In this document: in pieces, positions 17,649-26,805 of the stretch | Numbering within the stretch: position 1 is the first letter of the stretch | Layout of the letters: every line of letters begins with the position of its first letter | Assembly (NCBI GenBank): GCA_023432405.1 | Contig: JAEYUQ010000025.1 | Coordinates: 1-64,000 of the forward strand | Source of the DNA: Actinomycetes bacterium | GTDB taxonomy: Bacteria > Actinomycetota > Actinomycetes > Mycobacteriales > Mycobacteriaceae | Length of the DNA: 64,000 bases | Direction: 5' to 3' | Program-made: the position numbers and the translations under genes | Notes under the pieces: model-generated | The model's database searches: none | Told to the model about the DNA's origin: nothing | What the model saw: the letters and a program-made list of their open reading frames with translations, nothing else

Positions 17649-17842
17649 ACGGGAGAGCCTGGTTTAGCCTGCTTGGTCACAGGAAAGGTAGCTCCACAGA
17701 GAGCCACAACGTGTTTCCCGCTAACCGCTGATTCCACCATCTGATTCTTCTTCACATAGTGAAAGAACTTGGGAGTGCCGTCATCAGTAGTGCGCTCTTC
17801 CTTAACCTCAGGGCGCTCAAGAGTCTTTGTCCGCATACTCAC
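17606..17842 (-). CDS. DUF3039 family protein
   Basis: A 78-aa basic protein of unknown function. The core reads FFHYVKKNQMVESAVSGKHVVALCG and ends SPVCPDCQRIY. The Cys after VAL and the CPDC pair form a likely zinc knuckle. It is nearly always found with the overlapping helicase gene, which suggests a shared function. Start is a GTG at 17842; an ATG two codons later (17836) is possible. Confidence 0.85.
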   Translation of the reverse strand: MSMRTKTLERPEVKEERTTDDGTPKFFHYVKKNQMVESAVSGKHVVALCGATFPVTKQAKPGSPVCPDCQRIYRGLRR

Positions 17843-17887
17843 CTGCCCTATCTTGCCCCATTTTCAAAAAGATGACACAACCCAGAT

Positions 17888-17893
17888 TAAGGT
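17888..17893 (+). promoter_or_regulatory. DUF3099 gene -10 box, leaderless type
   Basis: TAAGGT, then 7 nt, then ATG at 17901. It lies 46 nt from the divergent DUF3039 start. Confidence 0.4.
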
Positions 17894-17900
17894 TCTTGGT

Positions 17901-18368
17901 ATGCACAGTGATTCTGAGGATGAGGTTCTCGATATTGAGCCCCAGGAGATTCCCCGACGAGGCCTCCTGAGATTCTTTTCTCGGACACCCGTCCAACGAA
18001 TCACAGACGCGGTTGAGGGAGCCGATGAGTATCGCCGCCACCGCACAAAGATCTATACCATCTTGCAGTTTTCCCGTATCCCCCTCATCCTCATCGGACT
18101 TGTGTGTTACTGGCTGCTCAATAGCTGGGTTCTGTTTGCGCTCTTTGTTGTGGTCTCCATCCCTATGCCCTGGATTGCTGTAGTCATTGCAAATGAGTCC
18201 AGACAGAAGAGAGATAAACGAAGCGCGAACGTGTATATCCCTACGCTCATCAGAGAACAAGAGGCGGCTGCTTTTCAGGCAGCGCTCACCCCTTACGCAC
18301 ATAGGGAACTAGAAGCTGGCAGTATGCGTGAGCCTTCGCAACAGAAAACAGCTAAGGAGCCCAGATGA
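17901..18368 (+). CDS. DUF3099 family membrane protein
   Basis: A 155-aa protein with two adjacent membrane helices (about 58-75 and 78-98) ending in the family signature PWIAVVIANESRQKRDKRS. N-terminal and C-terminal parts are charged and cytosolic-looking. Function unknown. Reading continues open upstream to 17769, but the ATG at 17901 is chosen because the upstream part overlaps divergent DUF3039 and because a -10 box sits 7 nt before this ATG. The stop overlaps the dtd start (ATGA), so the two are translationally coupled. Confidence 0.78.
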   Translation: MHSDSEDEVLDIEPQEIPRRGLLRFFSRTPVQRITDAVEGADEYRRHRTKIYTILQFSRIPLILIGLVCYWLLNSWVLFALFVVVSIPMPWIAVVIANESRQKRDKRSANVYIPTLIREQEAAAFQAALTPYAHRELEAGSMREPSQQKTAKEPR

Positions 18369-18817
18369 AAGCTGTTCTAACCCGAGTCAGTCACGCTCGA
18401 GTAACCGTTGAAGGACAGGTCGTTGGAGAAATTAGTGCTCCCGAAACCTGTGGAATCCTGGCCCTGGTTGGTATTTCACGAAGTGATACTGACGAAGACG
18501 TCAGCGTGATGGCTCGCAAAATCGGAGGACTTCGCATTCTTCCAGAGGAAAAATCTGCCACTGACCTTGACGCCCCTGTCTTGGTGGTTAGCCAGTTCAC
18601 GCTTCAAGGAAGTACCGCTAAGGGACGCCGTCCCACGTGGATCAATGCAGCTCCTGGCGAGGTGGCACGTCCTCTTTTTGAAAAGCTTGTGGCTGAGCTC
18701 AAGGAGCAACATCTCACCGTGGAAGTAGGGGAATTCGGCGCCATGATGCAAGTGTCGAGCGTCAATGAAGGGCCGTTTACCGTGCTTGTGGACACTTCTA
18801 CAAACACCGGGAACTAA
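18365..18817 (+). CDS. dtd: D-aminoacyl-tRNA deacylase
   Basis: Homodimeric enzyme that removes D-amino acids (and Gly from tRNA-Ala) wrongly attached to tRNA. At 150 aa it is full length. Both signature motifs are present: SQFTLQG (76-82) and near the C-terminus NEGPFTVLVDT, the NxxP loop that supplies the cross-subunit Gly-cisPro. Starts inside the DUF3099 stop (ATGA). It is followed by sigB after 52 nt. Confidence 0.94.
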   Translation: MKAVLTRVSHARVTVEGQVVGEISAPETCGILALVGISRSDTDEDVSVMARKIGGLRILPEEKSATDLDAPVLVVSQFTLQGSTAKGRRPTWINAAPGEVARPLFEKLVAELKEQHLTVEVGEFGAMMQVSSVNEGPFTVLVDTSTNTGN

Positions 18818-18869
18818 ATGGCGAGCTTTAGCGTTGTACTTGGCAGAAACGCATTATGAAGGAGGGCTT

Positions 18870-19883
18870 ATGACTTCCCCCGCCTACGGTTCCGATGTCT
18901 CCGACTCTTACTCAGAGGCTCCTGATCCAGAGACTGATCCACAAAATAGACGCCATCAGACTAATGACAATCCCTCGGCCGATCTGGTGAGGGTGTACCT
19001 CAACGGAATAGGCAAAACAGCACTTCTCACAGCCGAAGATGAGGTAGATCTGTCAAAACGTATTGAAGTTGGCTTATACGCCGAGCACCTGCTCAACGAC
19101 CCAGAATACAAACCAACTCGTGCGATGAAACGCGATTTGAAGATCATCGTGAAGGATGGTCGCCGTGCCCGCTCCCATCTCTTAGAAGCGAACCTGCGCT
19201 TGGTTGTGTCATTAGCAAAGCGGTACACAGGCCGAGGAATGCCACTTTTGGATCTTATTCAGGAGGGAAACCTTGGGCTGATTCGCGCGATGGAGAAGTT
19301 TGATTACACCAAAGGTTTTAAGTTCTCTACCTACGCAACGTGGTGGATTCGCCAAGCGATAACTCGTGGTATGGCCGATCAATCTCGCACTATTAGACTT
19401 CCTGTTCACCTGGTAGAACAGGTAAACAAATTGTCTCGCATCAAACGAGAGATGTATCAACATCTTGGCCGGGAAGCTACTGATCAAGAACTGGCCGAGG
19501 AATGCGGAATCCCTGAGGATAAAATTGCTCTTTTGCTTCGCCAGTCTCGTGACCCCGTGAGCCTGGATATGCCTGTGGGCACCGATGAGGAAGCCCCCTT
19601 AGGCGATTTTATTGAAGATTCAGAGGCCATAGATGCAGAAACCACGGTGGTTGCTGCCTTCCAGCATTCTGATATTCGCTATGTTCTTTCTACTCTTAGC
19701 CAACGGGAACAGGACGTGATTCGGCTTCGCTATGGCCTTGACGACGGCGTTCCCCGCACTCTTGATCAGATTGGACGGAAGTTTGGACTCTCCCGAGAGA
19801 GAGTGCGACAGATTGAGCGGGAAGTGATGAATAAACTGCGCAACGGCGAGCGCGCTGAAAAACTGAGAGCCTATGCACGGTGA
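18870..19883 (+). CDS. sigB: Principal-like sigma factor SigB
   Basis: A 337-aa group 2 sigma-70 factor for stress and transition-phase promoters. It lacks the long Lys-rich tail of SigA. Regions 1.2 to 4 are complete: SADLVRVYLNGIGKTALL, region 2 with KFSTYATWWIRQAITRGMA, and region 4 with SRERVRQIEREVMNKLRNG. The -10 recognition helix is nearly identical to SigA, so the promoters will be similar. Start ATG 18870 has a perfect AAGGAGGG (18859-18866) 3-4 nt upstream; an open frame further upstream lies within dtd and is ignored. It precedes dtxR/ideR, a conserved pair in Corynebacterium and Mycobacterium. Confidence 0.94.
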   Translation: MTSPAYGSDVSDSYSEAPDPETDPQNRRHQTNDNPSADLVRVYLNGIGKTALLTAEDEVDLSKRIEVGLYAEHLLNDPEYKPTRAMKRDLKIIVKDGRRARSHLLEANLRLVVSLAKRYTGRGMPLLDLIQEGNLGLIRAMEKFDYTKGFKFSTYATWWIRQAITRGMADQSRTIRLPVHLVEQVNKLSRIKREMYQHLGREATDQELAEECGIPEDKIALLLRQSRDPVSLDMPVGTDEEAPLGDFIEDSEAIDAETTVVAAFQHSDIRYVLSTLSQREQDVIRLRYGLDDGVPRTLDQIGRKFGLSRERVRQIEREVMNKLRNGERAEKLRAYAR

Positions 19884-19889
19884 AGCTAC

Positions 19890-19895
19890 TAGACT
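19890..19895 (+). promoter_or_regulatory. Possible -10 box for dtxR/ideR
   Basis: TAGACT lies 53 nt before the dtxR start and 6 nt after the sigB stop. It could give dtxR its own transcript with a 40-nt leader that contains GGAAAGG. Confidence 0.3.
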
Positions 19896-19942
19896 AAGTG
19901 CGTTGTTTAGTTCTTGAACGGCCTCGGAAAGGTACTAATTCA

Positions 19943-20632
19943 GTGAAGCATCTGGTGGATACAACAGAGATGTACCTGCGCACCATTTACGAGCTGGAGG
20001 AGGAAGAGATAACCCCTCTTCGAGCTCGTATTGTGGAACGGCTTGAACAATCCGGCCCTACGGTTTCTCAAACTGTTGCGCGGATGGAACGCGACGGCCT
20101 GCTTATTGTTAAACCGGATCGCAGTCTCCAGCTCACTGATGAAGGCCGTCAAACTGCTATTGCGGTGATGCGTAAACACCGCCTCGCAGAGCGTCTTCTC
20201 ACCGATGTCCTCAAGCTAGACATCAATCAGGTGCATGACGAAGCCTGCCGGTGGGAGCACGTTATGAGCTCGGCAGTGGAGAAGCGAGTGTTTGAACTTC
20301 TCGATCACCCCACTACCTCACCCTTCGGAAATCCCATTCCCGGTCTTGAGTTCCTGTCTGATGATTCACAGTCCGTCGAATCTCCGCTTTCACAAGGGGT
20401 ACGCGCTATCGACCTCCCAGAAGATCAACCTTGCCGGGTAGAGGTGCTTCAGATTAATGAAATTCTCCAGGTTAATAAGCCCGAGTTTCAGCGCCTGGCA
20501 AACGCCGGCGTTCATGTGGGGTCTGTTGTCACACTCACTCATCATAAAGGCATCGTGGTGTTAAGCCACAACGATCAGCAAGTACAACTTGACGAGTCGA
20601 TGGGACACGCCATTCGAGTTCGCCAGCTGTAA
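19943..20632 (+). CDS. dtxR: Iron-dependent repressor DtxR/IdeR
   Basis: A 229-aa metalloregulator: Fe(II)-bound dimers repress siderophore, iron-uptake and in some species heme or toxin genes. All metal ligands known from DtxR are at the same residue numbers: Met10, His79, Glu83, His98, Cys102, Glu105 and His106. The winged helix (PTVSQTVARMERDGL) binds DNA, residues 74-140 dimerise, and the end (about 150-229) is the SH3-like domain. The GTG start gives the standard MKHLVDTTEMYLRTI opening. A GGAAAGG ribosome site lies 10 nt upstream. Confidence 0.95.
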   Translation: MKHLVDTTEMYLRTIYELEEEEITPLRARIVERLEQSGPTVSQTVARMERDGLLIVKPDRSLQLTDEGRQTAIAVMRKHRLAERLLTDVLKLDINQVHDEACRWEHVMSSAVEKRVFELLDHPTTSPFGNPIPGLEFLSDDSQSVESPLSQGVRAIDLPEDQPCRVEVLQINEILQVNKPEFQRLANAGVHVGSVVTLTHHKGIVVLSHNDQQVQLDESMGHAIRVRQL

Positions 20633-20666
20633 GCACATCTAACAACAGTTGGGAGATACGAAAATA

Positions 20667-21653
20667 ATGAAGGTTCTGGTCACTGGAGGAGCCGGCTACG
20701 TCGGAAGCGTCTGCGCCCAAGTTCTCATTGAGCAGGGGCACGAGGTTACCATCATTGACGACTTTTCTGTAGGTAACCGCTACGCAGTCAATCCGAAAGC
20801 CACACTCATTGAGGGTGATGTCCGAAAGCTCGCAGGACCTGTTCTCTCCAGCGAGAATATCGATGCTGTGCTTCATTTCGCAGCACGCTCCCTGGTGGGA
20901 GAATCCGTAGAAAAACCTGCCGAGTACTGGCAAAACAACGTTGTCACTACGCTGGCTCTCCTGGATGCCATGCGAGATAACGGGGTCACCAATTTGGTGT
21001 TTTCCTCCTCGGCGGCCACCTATGGTGAGCCCGCTCGTGTACCCATTACTGAGGACTTCCCCACTGCTCCCACCAATGCCTATGGGGCTACCAAACTCAC
21101 TATGGATTATGTGATCGGTAGCTATTGCCGTGCTTATGGTCTGGGGGCAACCAGTCTGAGGTATTTCAATGTTGCAGGCGCCTACCACGGAGTTGGGGAA
21201 AATCGCCGAGTGGAAACCCACCTCATCCCCTTAATTTTGCAAGTGGCAATGGGCTATCGGGACAAGATCTTCATGTTTGGGGATGATTGGCCAACCCCCG
21301 ATGGAACACCAATCCGCGACTATATCCACATCAAAGACCTTGCCGACGCCCATCTGCTTGCTCAAAGCACAAATAAGCCTGGTGTTCATCGGATTTATAA
21401 CCTCGGTTCTGGTGACGGATACTCGGTTAAAGAGGTGGTAGAGATGTGCCGAAAGGTGACAGGCCACCCGATACCCGCTGAGGTTGCTCCACGTCGCGCC
21501 GGAGATCCTGCTGTCTTGGTAGCATCCTCTGACAAGATCAAGAAAGAATTAGGGTGGGAATCTCCGCTCACTCAACTCCAGACGATTATTGAGGATGCGT
21601 GGGAGTACACCCAGGATCTTGGAGACCGCAATCACGCTGCTCAGTCCCAGTGA
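20667..21653 (+). CDS. galE: UDP-glucose 4-epimerase
   Basis: A 328-aa short-chain dehydrogenase-type epimerase that interconverts UDP-glucose and UDP-galactose. UDP-galactose is the precursor of UDP-galactofuranose for the galactan of the cell wall, so it links with aftC in this window. NAD-binding GGAGYVGS (7-14), the SSSAATYGEP loop, catalytic Tyr and Lys in YGATKLTMD, and YFNVAGAY are all seen. ATG 20667 is used; a TTG 18 nt upstream is inside the likely ribosome site GGGAG. The 3' end overlaps the opposing DUF4192 gene by 68 nt. Confidence 0.94.
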   Translation: MKVLVTGGAGYVGSVCAQVLIEQGHEVTIIDDFSVGNRYAVNPKATLIEGDVRKLAGPVLSSENIDAVLHFAARSLVGESVEKPAEYWQNNVVTTLALLDAMRDNGVTNLVFSSSAATYGEPARVPITEDFPTAPTNAYGATKLTMDYVIGSYCRAYGLGATSLRYFNVAGAYHGVGENRRVETHLIPLILQVAMGYRDKIFMFGDDWPTPDGTPIRDYIHIKDLADAHLLAQSTNKPGVHRIYNLGSGDGYSVKEVVEMCRKVTGHPIPAEVAPRRAGDPAVLVASSDKIKKELGWESPLTQLQTIIEDAWEYTQDLGDRNHAAQSQ

Positions 21654-22791
21654 TTGATGTGCGACCATGTTCGACGGCTTCCATCAGATAGTCTGAACGT
21701 CCTAAACGCAAAGCTGTCAGGAGAAGACGTGAAAGGCAATGCTCAGGATTTTCTTCCTGCGCAATCATTAGTGCCGGAATAGCTCGGTTTACTAATTGGT
21801 CTGCGGTTGCCGCAATGGCATACCAACACAAAGCATTTGTCCGAATGTCTCCACAGGAGTTTCTGGCTACGCTCAGTGCCACTGCCCTGACTGTTGAGGG
21901 ATAGTCCACTGCTAGAGGCAAAAGGACGTCGCGAAGTGGGGCTCGCAATAGATACGTGGCTAAGGTACTCATATCCTCGGCTTCTACAGATGCAGTAGCT
22001 TGCTGACTGCCAGGCCTCTTCAGGGAATGTGACTGCGTAAGGATGAGGCGTGCGTCATCGCTCACAGAGTGCAAGACATCCTCAAGCTCCTCAGTGCTCA
22101 GTTGCATGACCTCGGAAAAGCATTGGTGTGCGCGCTTCGTGAGGCTCCTGCTTTCTTCTTGATCAAGTACATCCCAGGTGGGAGCAAAGGTCCCGAACAA
22201 GGCTTCCCTGGACTCCGCTGGCACACCATCTTGTTCCTGTGCACCCCGCATAACAGGTGTTGAGGCAATATCAGCTATAACACCACTGTTGTGTAGAAAA
22301 GGTGGAGTGCCTCCGAAAAGCCGCTCATACCTGCTTCCGGTGTCAATCTGAGGAGTGTGCCACACACCGTTAAGTGTAAGAATTCCCTGATCCGACGCCG
22401 AATGAAGAGTTCTAGAAATGTCGTCTTTTTCTTGATCAGAGAACTCTCCGATGATGAAGGCAAAAATTGCTTCTGGGCAAAGAGTGCGAATGTATTCTGC
22501 CAGGTGAGGAAGAAGCTCGAGATCTTTCGGATCAACCCGAAAGGAAGCCCCCAGCTCGAGTGGCTGAGGTATCTGTGACTTTCTCCCCGATTCATACATA
22601 GTATCGGCGCTATCTGTGCTGTCTTTCTTGATAAAAGTTGAGAAGATCACTGAGCGTTCTGGATAAAACCCGAAGAGAGCAGGAAGGGCAGCCAGAAGAT
22701 CACCAGGATCTGTGAGTGCAGTGCGTGATGATGCGCCACCTTCACGGTGTGCGGGTTCGAGGAACAGTGAAAACTGAGTGGAATCTACCAT
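21586..22791 (-). CDS. DUF4192 family protein
   Basis: A 401-aa protein of unknown function, actinobacterial. The family opening is clear: LTDPGDLLAALPALFGFYPERSVI, followed by an alpha/beta N-terminal half (FAFIIGEFSDQEKDD) and an all-alpha C-terminal half that includes the tetratricopeptide-like stretch NALCWYAIAATADQLVNRAI. The frame is open to a GTG at 22878, but the extra 29 residues do not fit the family; ATG 22791 is chosen. The 295 nt up to the PAC2 gene hold no gene and must contain both divergent promoters. The last 68 nt lie antisense to the end of galE. Confidence 0.8.
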   Translation of the reverse strand: MVDSTQFSLFLEPAHREGGASSRTALTDPGDLLAALPALFGFYPERSVIFSTFIKKDSTDSADTMYESGRKSQIPQPLELGASFRVDPKDLELLPHLAEYIRTLCPEAIFAFIIGEFSDQEKDDISRTLHSASDQGILTLNGVWHTPQIDTGSRYERLFGGTPPFLHNSGVIADIASTPVMRGAQEQDGVPAESREALFGTFAPTWDVLDQEESRSLTKRAHQCFSEVMQLSTEELEDVLHSVSDDARLILTQSHSLKRPGSQQATASVEAEDMSTLATYLLRAPLRDVLLPLAVDYPSTVRAVALSVARNSCGDIRTNALCWYAIAATADQLVNRAIPALMIAQEENPEHCLSRLLLTALRLGRSDYLMEAVEHGRTSITGTEQRDCGLQDPGCTPTHPQ

Positions 22792-23086
22792 GCTGCCTAC
22801 TGTGCTAGCCCATTTCTGACGGAGATAGTGCAGTTTTTTCTCAATGCCTGGAATCTGTGGATTTCTTAACCTATCCACAATCTACGGTGGAAATTCCCGC
22901 TACACGAGACAATCCCCTCACGCTGGGAATAAAAATGTGCCTGAATGCTTTGCACTCAGTGCAAGAGGTTGGCAGAAGTTCTCTAAGTCCAGTAGCTTTT
23001 GACTTCTGTCTCCATAGCTTGAGAGGTTGCCGAGTAGACTCTGAGAAATCTGCTGAGCATCTCAGAAGAAAAGAGTGTGATGTCCA

Positions 23087-24133
23087 ATGGCCGATGAGTC
23101 TCGCCATATCTATGAACTCCAGTATCCTTCGCCGGAGGTTGAGGGTGCAGCTCCTGGATTGACCTTGATCGTGGCTCTAGAGGGTTATGCTGACGCCGGC
23201 CATGCCATTGAAATTGCAGCTAGCCATCTTCTGAATGTTTCGGAGCACCACACTCTTGCTAGCTTCAATGTGGATGAGCTTGTGGATTATCGGGCCCGCA
23301 GACCCAGCATCACTATTTCCGATGGCCACATAGTTGCGGGTGAGGAACTCGCTATCGAGATGTTTGTCCTCCAAGACACAAAGGGGCAACCCTATCTTCT
23401 TCTGTGTGGCCCAGAACCCGATATGCGCTGGGAGGGATTCACCAAGGCTCTGGCGGATTTAGTAGAGAGATTCCACGTCACCCAAACTATCTGCCTCTAC
23501 GCAATCCCTAATACCATGCCCCATACACGCCCCACCGTGGTATCGGCTCATGCCAATACTCAGGAACTCACTGAATCTACCCTGAACTTCGGGCAACGTT
23601 TCCGGGTTCCAGGCTCCGCTGCACTTCACTTGGAGCGTGAGTTACACAAGCGGGGTCTCAACGTGGCTGGCTACACGGCACACGTTCCTCAATATCTGGC
23701 TCAAACTGTGTATCCCGAGGCTGCCCTGCGTTTCCTTCAGGTCATCCAATCCACGGCTAAGCTCGAGTTTCCGCTTCAGGGTTTGGAAAATGATTCCATG
23801 CGAATGGCGAAGGTCCTGGAAACAGAGATTGCGCAGATGGGTGATGTCCATAACGACCTCACCGACCTTGAGGAACACTATGACTCCATCATGGATGCCT
23901 ACCATCGTGAGCACCCTGATGCCATCATGCCCGGTGAATACGATGTTCCATCGGGTGAAGACATTGGGAGGGAATTTGAAAAGTTCCTCGCCCAGCTTTC
24001 TCAGGAGGACAGGAGCAAGCTAGGAGAAATTGAAAGCCCAGGTTTTTCACCTGATTCCGAGCTTTCCTCTCCTCCAGATACCACCTCTGCTGAGGATGCA
24101 GATCCTGAAGACCCCACTTCTGATCAGGGCTAA
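23087..24133 (+). CDS. PAC2 family (proteasome assembly chaperone-like) protein
   Basis: A 348-aa protein with an N-terminal PAC2 domain (about 20-270): GLTLIVALEGYADAGHAIEIA, VDYRARRPSI, LLLCGPEPDMRWEGF and GIPNTMPHTRP-like AIPNTMPHTRP. The C-terminal tail is acidic and Ser/Pro-rich. M. tuberculosis Rv2714 at the same locus is a trimer of unknown function. The genus Corynebacterium generally lacks a proteasome, so the name is structural rather than functional. The 72 nt to the helicase gene contain that gene's promoter. Confidence 0.85.
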   Translation: MADESRHIYELQYPSPEVEGAAPGLTLIVALEGYADAGHAIEIAASHLLNVSEHHTLASFNVDELVDYRARRPSITISDGHIVAGEELAIEMFVLQDTKGQPYLLLCGPEPDMRWEGFTKALADLVERFHVTQTICLYAIPNTMPHTRPTVVSAHANTQELTESTLNFGQRFRVPGSAALHLERELHKRGLNVAGYTAHVPQYLAQTVYPEAALRFLQVIQSTAKLEFPLQGLENDSMRMAKVLETEIAQMGDVHNDLTDLEEHYDSIMDAYHREHPDAIMPGEYDVPSGEDIGREFEKFLAQLSQEDRSKLGEIESPGFSPDSELSSPPDTTSAEDADPEDPTSDQG

Positions 24134-24192
24134 GAAGTCCACCACACCGAAGAGGTCTTCAACTTCCAGAGGCATCCTCACGGAAAGCCCGC

Positions 24193-24198
24193 TAGGCT
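24193..24198 (+). promoter_or_regulatory. Helicase gene -10 box, leaderless type
   Basis: TAGGCT, 7 nt, then the GTG at 24206. No ribosome site lies between. Confidence 0.45.
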
Positions 24199-24205
24199 CA
24201 ATCCT

Positions 24206-26749
24206 GTGAATTTAAGCCAGATGCTCCCTGACCTCGAGGATGTGCCTGACGCTGTCCTGGACGATGTCATCTATGATTCTTTTCTGCGCTGGACTACGGA
24301 TAAGGGTATAACCCTGTACCCTGCCCAGGAAGAAGCATCTTTAGGTTTATTAGCCGAATCCCATGTTTTACTGCTCACACCGACTGGCTCCGGGAAATCA
24401 ATGGTGGCTAACGCCGCTCACTTCATCGCTCTAGCACGCGGTCAACGCAGTTTTTACACAGCCCCTATCAAAGCACTTGTCAACGAAAAGTTTTTTTCTC
24501 TCTGCGATATTTTTGGCCCCGACAACGTTGGCATGATGACAGGCGATGCCACCGTCAATGCCAAGGCACCCATCATCTGTGCTACCGCAGAGATTCTGGC
24601 AAACATCGCACTTCGGGAAGGCAATAACGCTCCGGTAGATCAAGTGGTCATGGATGAGTTCCACTACTACTCAGACCCAGATCGCGGCTGGGCCTGGCAG
24701 GTCCCTCTACTGGAACTTACCCATGCTCAATTCCTGCTCATGTCCGCTACCTTGGGAGACACCACCTCACTACAAAGGGACCTCAGCCTAAGGACAGGAC
24801 GTCGCACAGAACTAGTTTCCAGCACCACACGTCCAGTTCCCCTGAGTTTTTCCTATGTCTACACAAATATCCAGGAGACAATCGAAGAACTGTTAGCGCA
24901 GGGTGAAGCTCCTATTTACGTGGTTCACTTTTCCCAGCGCGAAGCCGCAGAACGTGCCCAAGCACTCACCAGCATTACTGTGGCTGATAAAGACACCAAA
25001 GCTCACATTGCTGAGCTTCTCAAAGATTTTCGCTTCTCCACCTCCTACGGGCGTCAGCTATCACAATTGCTCCGAAAAGGTATTGGTGTTCACCATGCTG
25101 GAATGCTGCCAAAATATCGACGCCTCGTGGAACGCCTGTCCCAGCAGGGTCTCTTAAAGGTGATCTGTGGCACGGATACCTTAGGTGTAGGCATCAATGT
25201 GCCCATCCGAACAGTTCTTTTCACCAGCCTGGCCAAGTTTGATGGCACACGACAACGCATCCTCAGCTCTCGCGAGTTTCATCAAATTGCTGGACGTGCA
25301 GGACGTGCAGGTTTTGACACCAAGGGCACCGTCATTATTCAGGCAACCCCTCATGAAATTGAGAATGTGAGATTGCGCCACAAGGCTAACTCCGATCCAA
25401 AGAAGCTTAAGAAACTTCGGAAGAAAACTGCCCGAGACGGCGAGGTGGTGTGGTCTGAAAAAACATTCAACCGCCTGGTGAGTGCTGAGCCAGAACCGAT
25501 GAAATCTCAATTCCGAGTCACACATTCACTTCTCCTCAATGTTCTGGCCCATCCGGAGGACGCCTATGATCACCTCAACCGCCTTCTTCGCGATAACCAT
25601 GATTCCCGTGACAAGCAGAACAAAGACATCCTGGTCACTCTAGAAATCTTCCGTGGTTTGCATCATGCCGGTCTGGTTGAACGCAGCGATACTCTTCGAG
25701 ATTCCCACGGTCGGCCAACCTACCACCTTCTCGAAGAGCTCCCCCGGGACTTTGCTCTCAATCAACCCTTAGCCCCTTTCGCTCTTGCTGCTCTTACAGT
25801 CCTGAACCCAGACTCTGACACCTTCACCCTGGATATCATCTCCGTTTTTGAATCCATCTTGGAAGATCCTCGCCCTCTCCTCCTTGCTCAACAGAAAAAG
25901 GCTCGCGGGGAGGAGATCGCCGCACTGAAAGACGAAGGCGTAGATTACACAGATCGGATGGCTCTGGTAGAAGACATCACCTGGCCTCAGCCACTATCAG
26001 AAGAGTTAGATCAAGCCTTTGACATTTTCTGCGCTGGCCACCCCTGGGCCAAGGAGTTCGATATCTCACCTAAATCCGTGCTGCGCGACATGATTGAAAA
26101 AGGCATGACCTTTTCGGATCTTATTTCTACCTACTCTGTGGCACGTTCCGAGGGAGTGATTCTCCACTATCTCACCGACGCCTGGCGCACTCTGCGACAA
26201 ACAGTTCCGGAGGATTATTACACTGAGGAGCTTGACGACGTCGTTGTGTGGCTCGGAGAGCTCATCAAACAGGTTGATTCTTCCCTCATGGATGAATGGG
26301 CGCATTTCAACGATGAGAATGCCCCTATTTCCCAGGATGCACTGGATCAGGAACGTGCTTTTGGAGGACGCAACCCCAGTGCCCTAACCTCCAATACCCC
26401 AGCGTTCACACGGATGGTTCGCAACTTCTTCTTCCGTCTCGTGCGTCTTTTTGCCTACGAACAAGAAGAGGAACTCGCCGATCTTCTCAGCTATCTGGAC
26501 GATATCCCTGATTTTGGTGCTGCCTTGGATGCCTATTTTGATAGCTATGCGGATCTTGATCTCGGCGCTGATTCTCGAGGACCCGATTACTTCATCCTCA
26601 CCCGCAACCCTACTTCCTGGACAGTTCAACAAATCATTAAAGACCCCGAGGGAGACAATGCTTTCTCTTTCCACGGCGTTGTCGATCTAGAAGCCTCCAA
26701 CGCGGCAGGCGAAGTAAGGCTAAAATCCCTGGATATGTCCTATTCCTAG
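24206..26749 (+). CDS. Ski2-like DEAD/DEAH-box RNA helicase with DUF3516
   Basis: An 847-aa SF2 helicase of the Ski2/HelY kind, expected to unwind RNA for decay or processing. Motifs: LLTPTGSGKSMVANA (Walker A, about 52), TAPIKALVNEKF (Ia), MTGDATVN (Ib), VVMDEFHYYSDPDRGWAW (II, DEFH), LMSATLGD (III), then VHHAGMLPKYRRLVERL, GTDTLGVGINVPIRTV and HQIAGRAGRAGFDTKG (VI). Residues about 480-847 are the helical DUF3516 part. The start GTG fits the -10 box 7 nt upstream. With RNase J, PNPase and RNase D in the same window it fits an RNA-turnover role. The exact partner is unknown. Confidence 0.9.
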   Translation: MNLSQMLPDLEDVPDAVLDDVIYDSFLRWTTDKGITLYPAQEEASLGLLAESHVLLLTPTGSGKSMVANAAHFIALARGQRSFYTAPIKALVNEKFFSLCDIFGPDNVGMMTGDATVNAKAPIICATAEILANIALREGNNAPVDQVVMDEFHYYSDPDRGWAWQVPLLELTHAQFLLMSATLGDTTSLQRDLSLRTGRRTELVSSTTRPVPLSFSYVYTNIQETIEELLAQGEAPIYVVHFSQREAAERAQALTSITVADKDTKAHIAELLKDFRFSTSYGRQLSQLLRKGIGVHHAGMLPKYRRLVERLSQQGLLKVICGTDTLGVGINVPIRTVLFTSLAKFDGTRQRILSSREFHQIAGRAGRAGFDTKGTVIIQATPHEIENVRLRHKANSDPKKLKKLRKKTARDGEVVWSEKTFNRLVSAEPEPMKSQFRVTHSLLLNVLAHPEDAYDHLNRLLRDNHDSRDKQNKDILVTLEIFRGLHHAGLVERSDTLRDSHGRPTYHLLEELPRDFALNQPLAPFALAALTVLNPDSDTFTLDIISVFESILEDPRPLLLAQQKKARGEEIAALKDEGVDYTDRMALVEDITWPQPLSEELDQAFDIFCAGHPWAKEFDISPKSVLRDMIEKGMTFSDLISTYSVARSEGVILHYLTDAWRTLRQTVPEDYYTEELDDVVVWLGELIKQVDSSLMDEWAHFNDENAPISQDALDQERAFGGRNPSALTSNTPAFTRMVRNFFFRLVRLFAYEQEEELADLLSYLDDIPDFGAALDAYFDSYADLDLGADSRGPDYFILTRNPTSWTVQQIIKDPEGDNAFSFHGVVDLEASNAAGEVRLKSLDMSYS

Positions 26750-26792
26750 AAGATCAAGCATGAGGCAATAGCTAGAGTCTAAGAGTATGGTC

Positions 26793-26798
26793 TATCGT
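26793..26798 (+). promoter_or_regulatory. oxyR -10 box, leaderless type
   Basis: TATCGT, then 7 nt, then the ATG at 26806. OxyR repressors usually bind next to their own promoter, but I could not pick out an operator with confidence. Confidence 0.4.
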
Positions 26799-26805
26799 GA
26801 TAAAT

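Noticed and set aside
15876..17842. Helicase plus DUF3039 as a restriction-modification or phage-defence island
   Set aside because: No methylase, nuclease or specificity subunit is nearby, base composition is like its neighbours, and the pair lies in conserved core synteny next to dtd and sigB.
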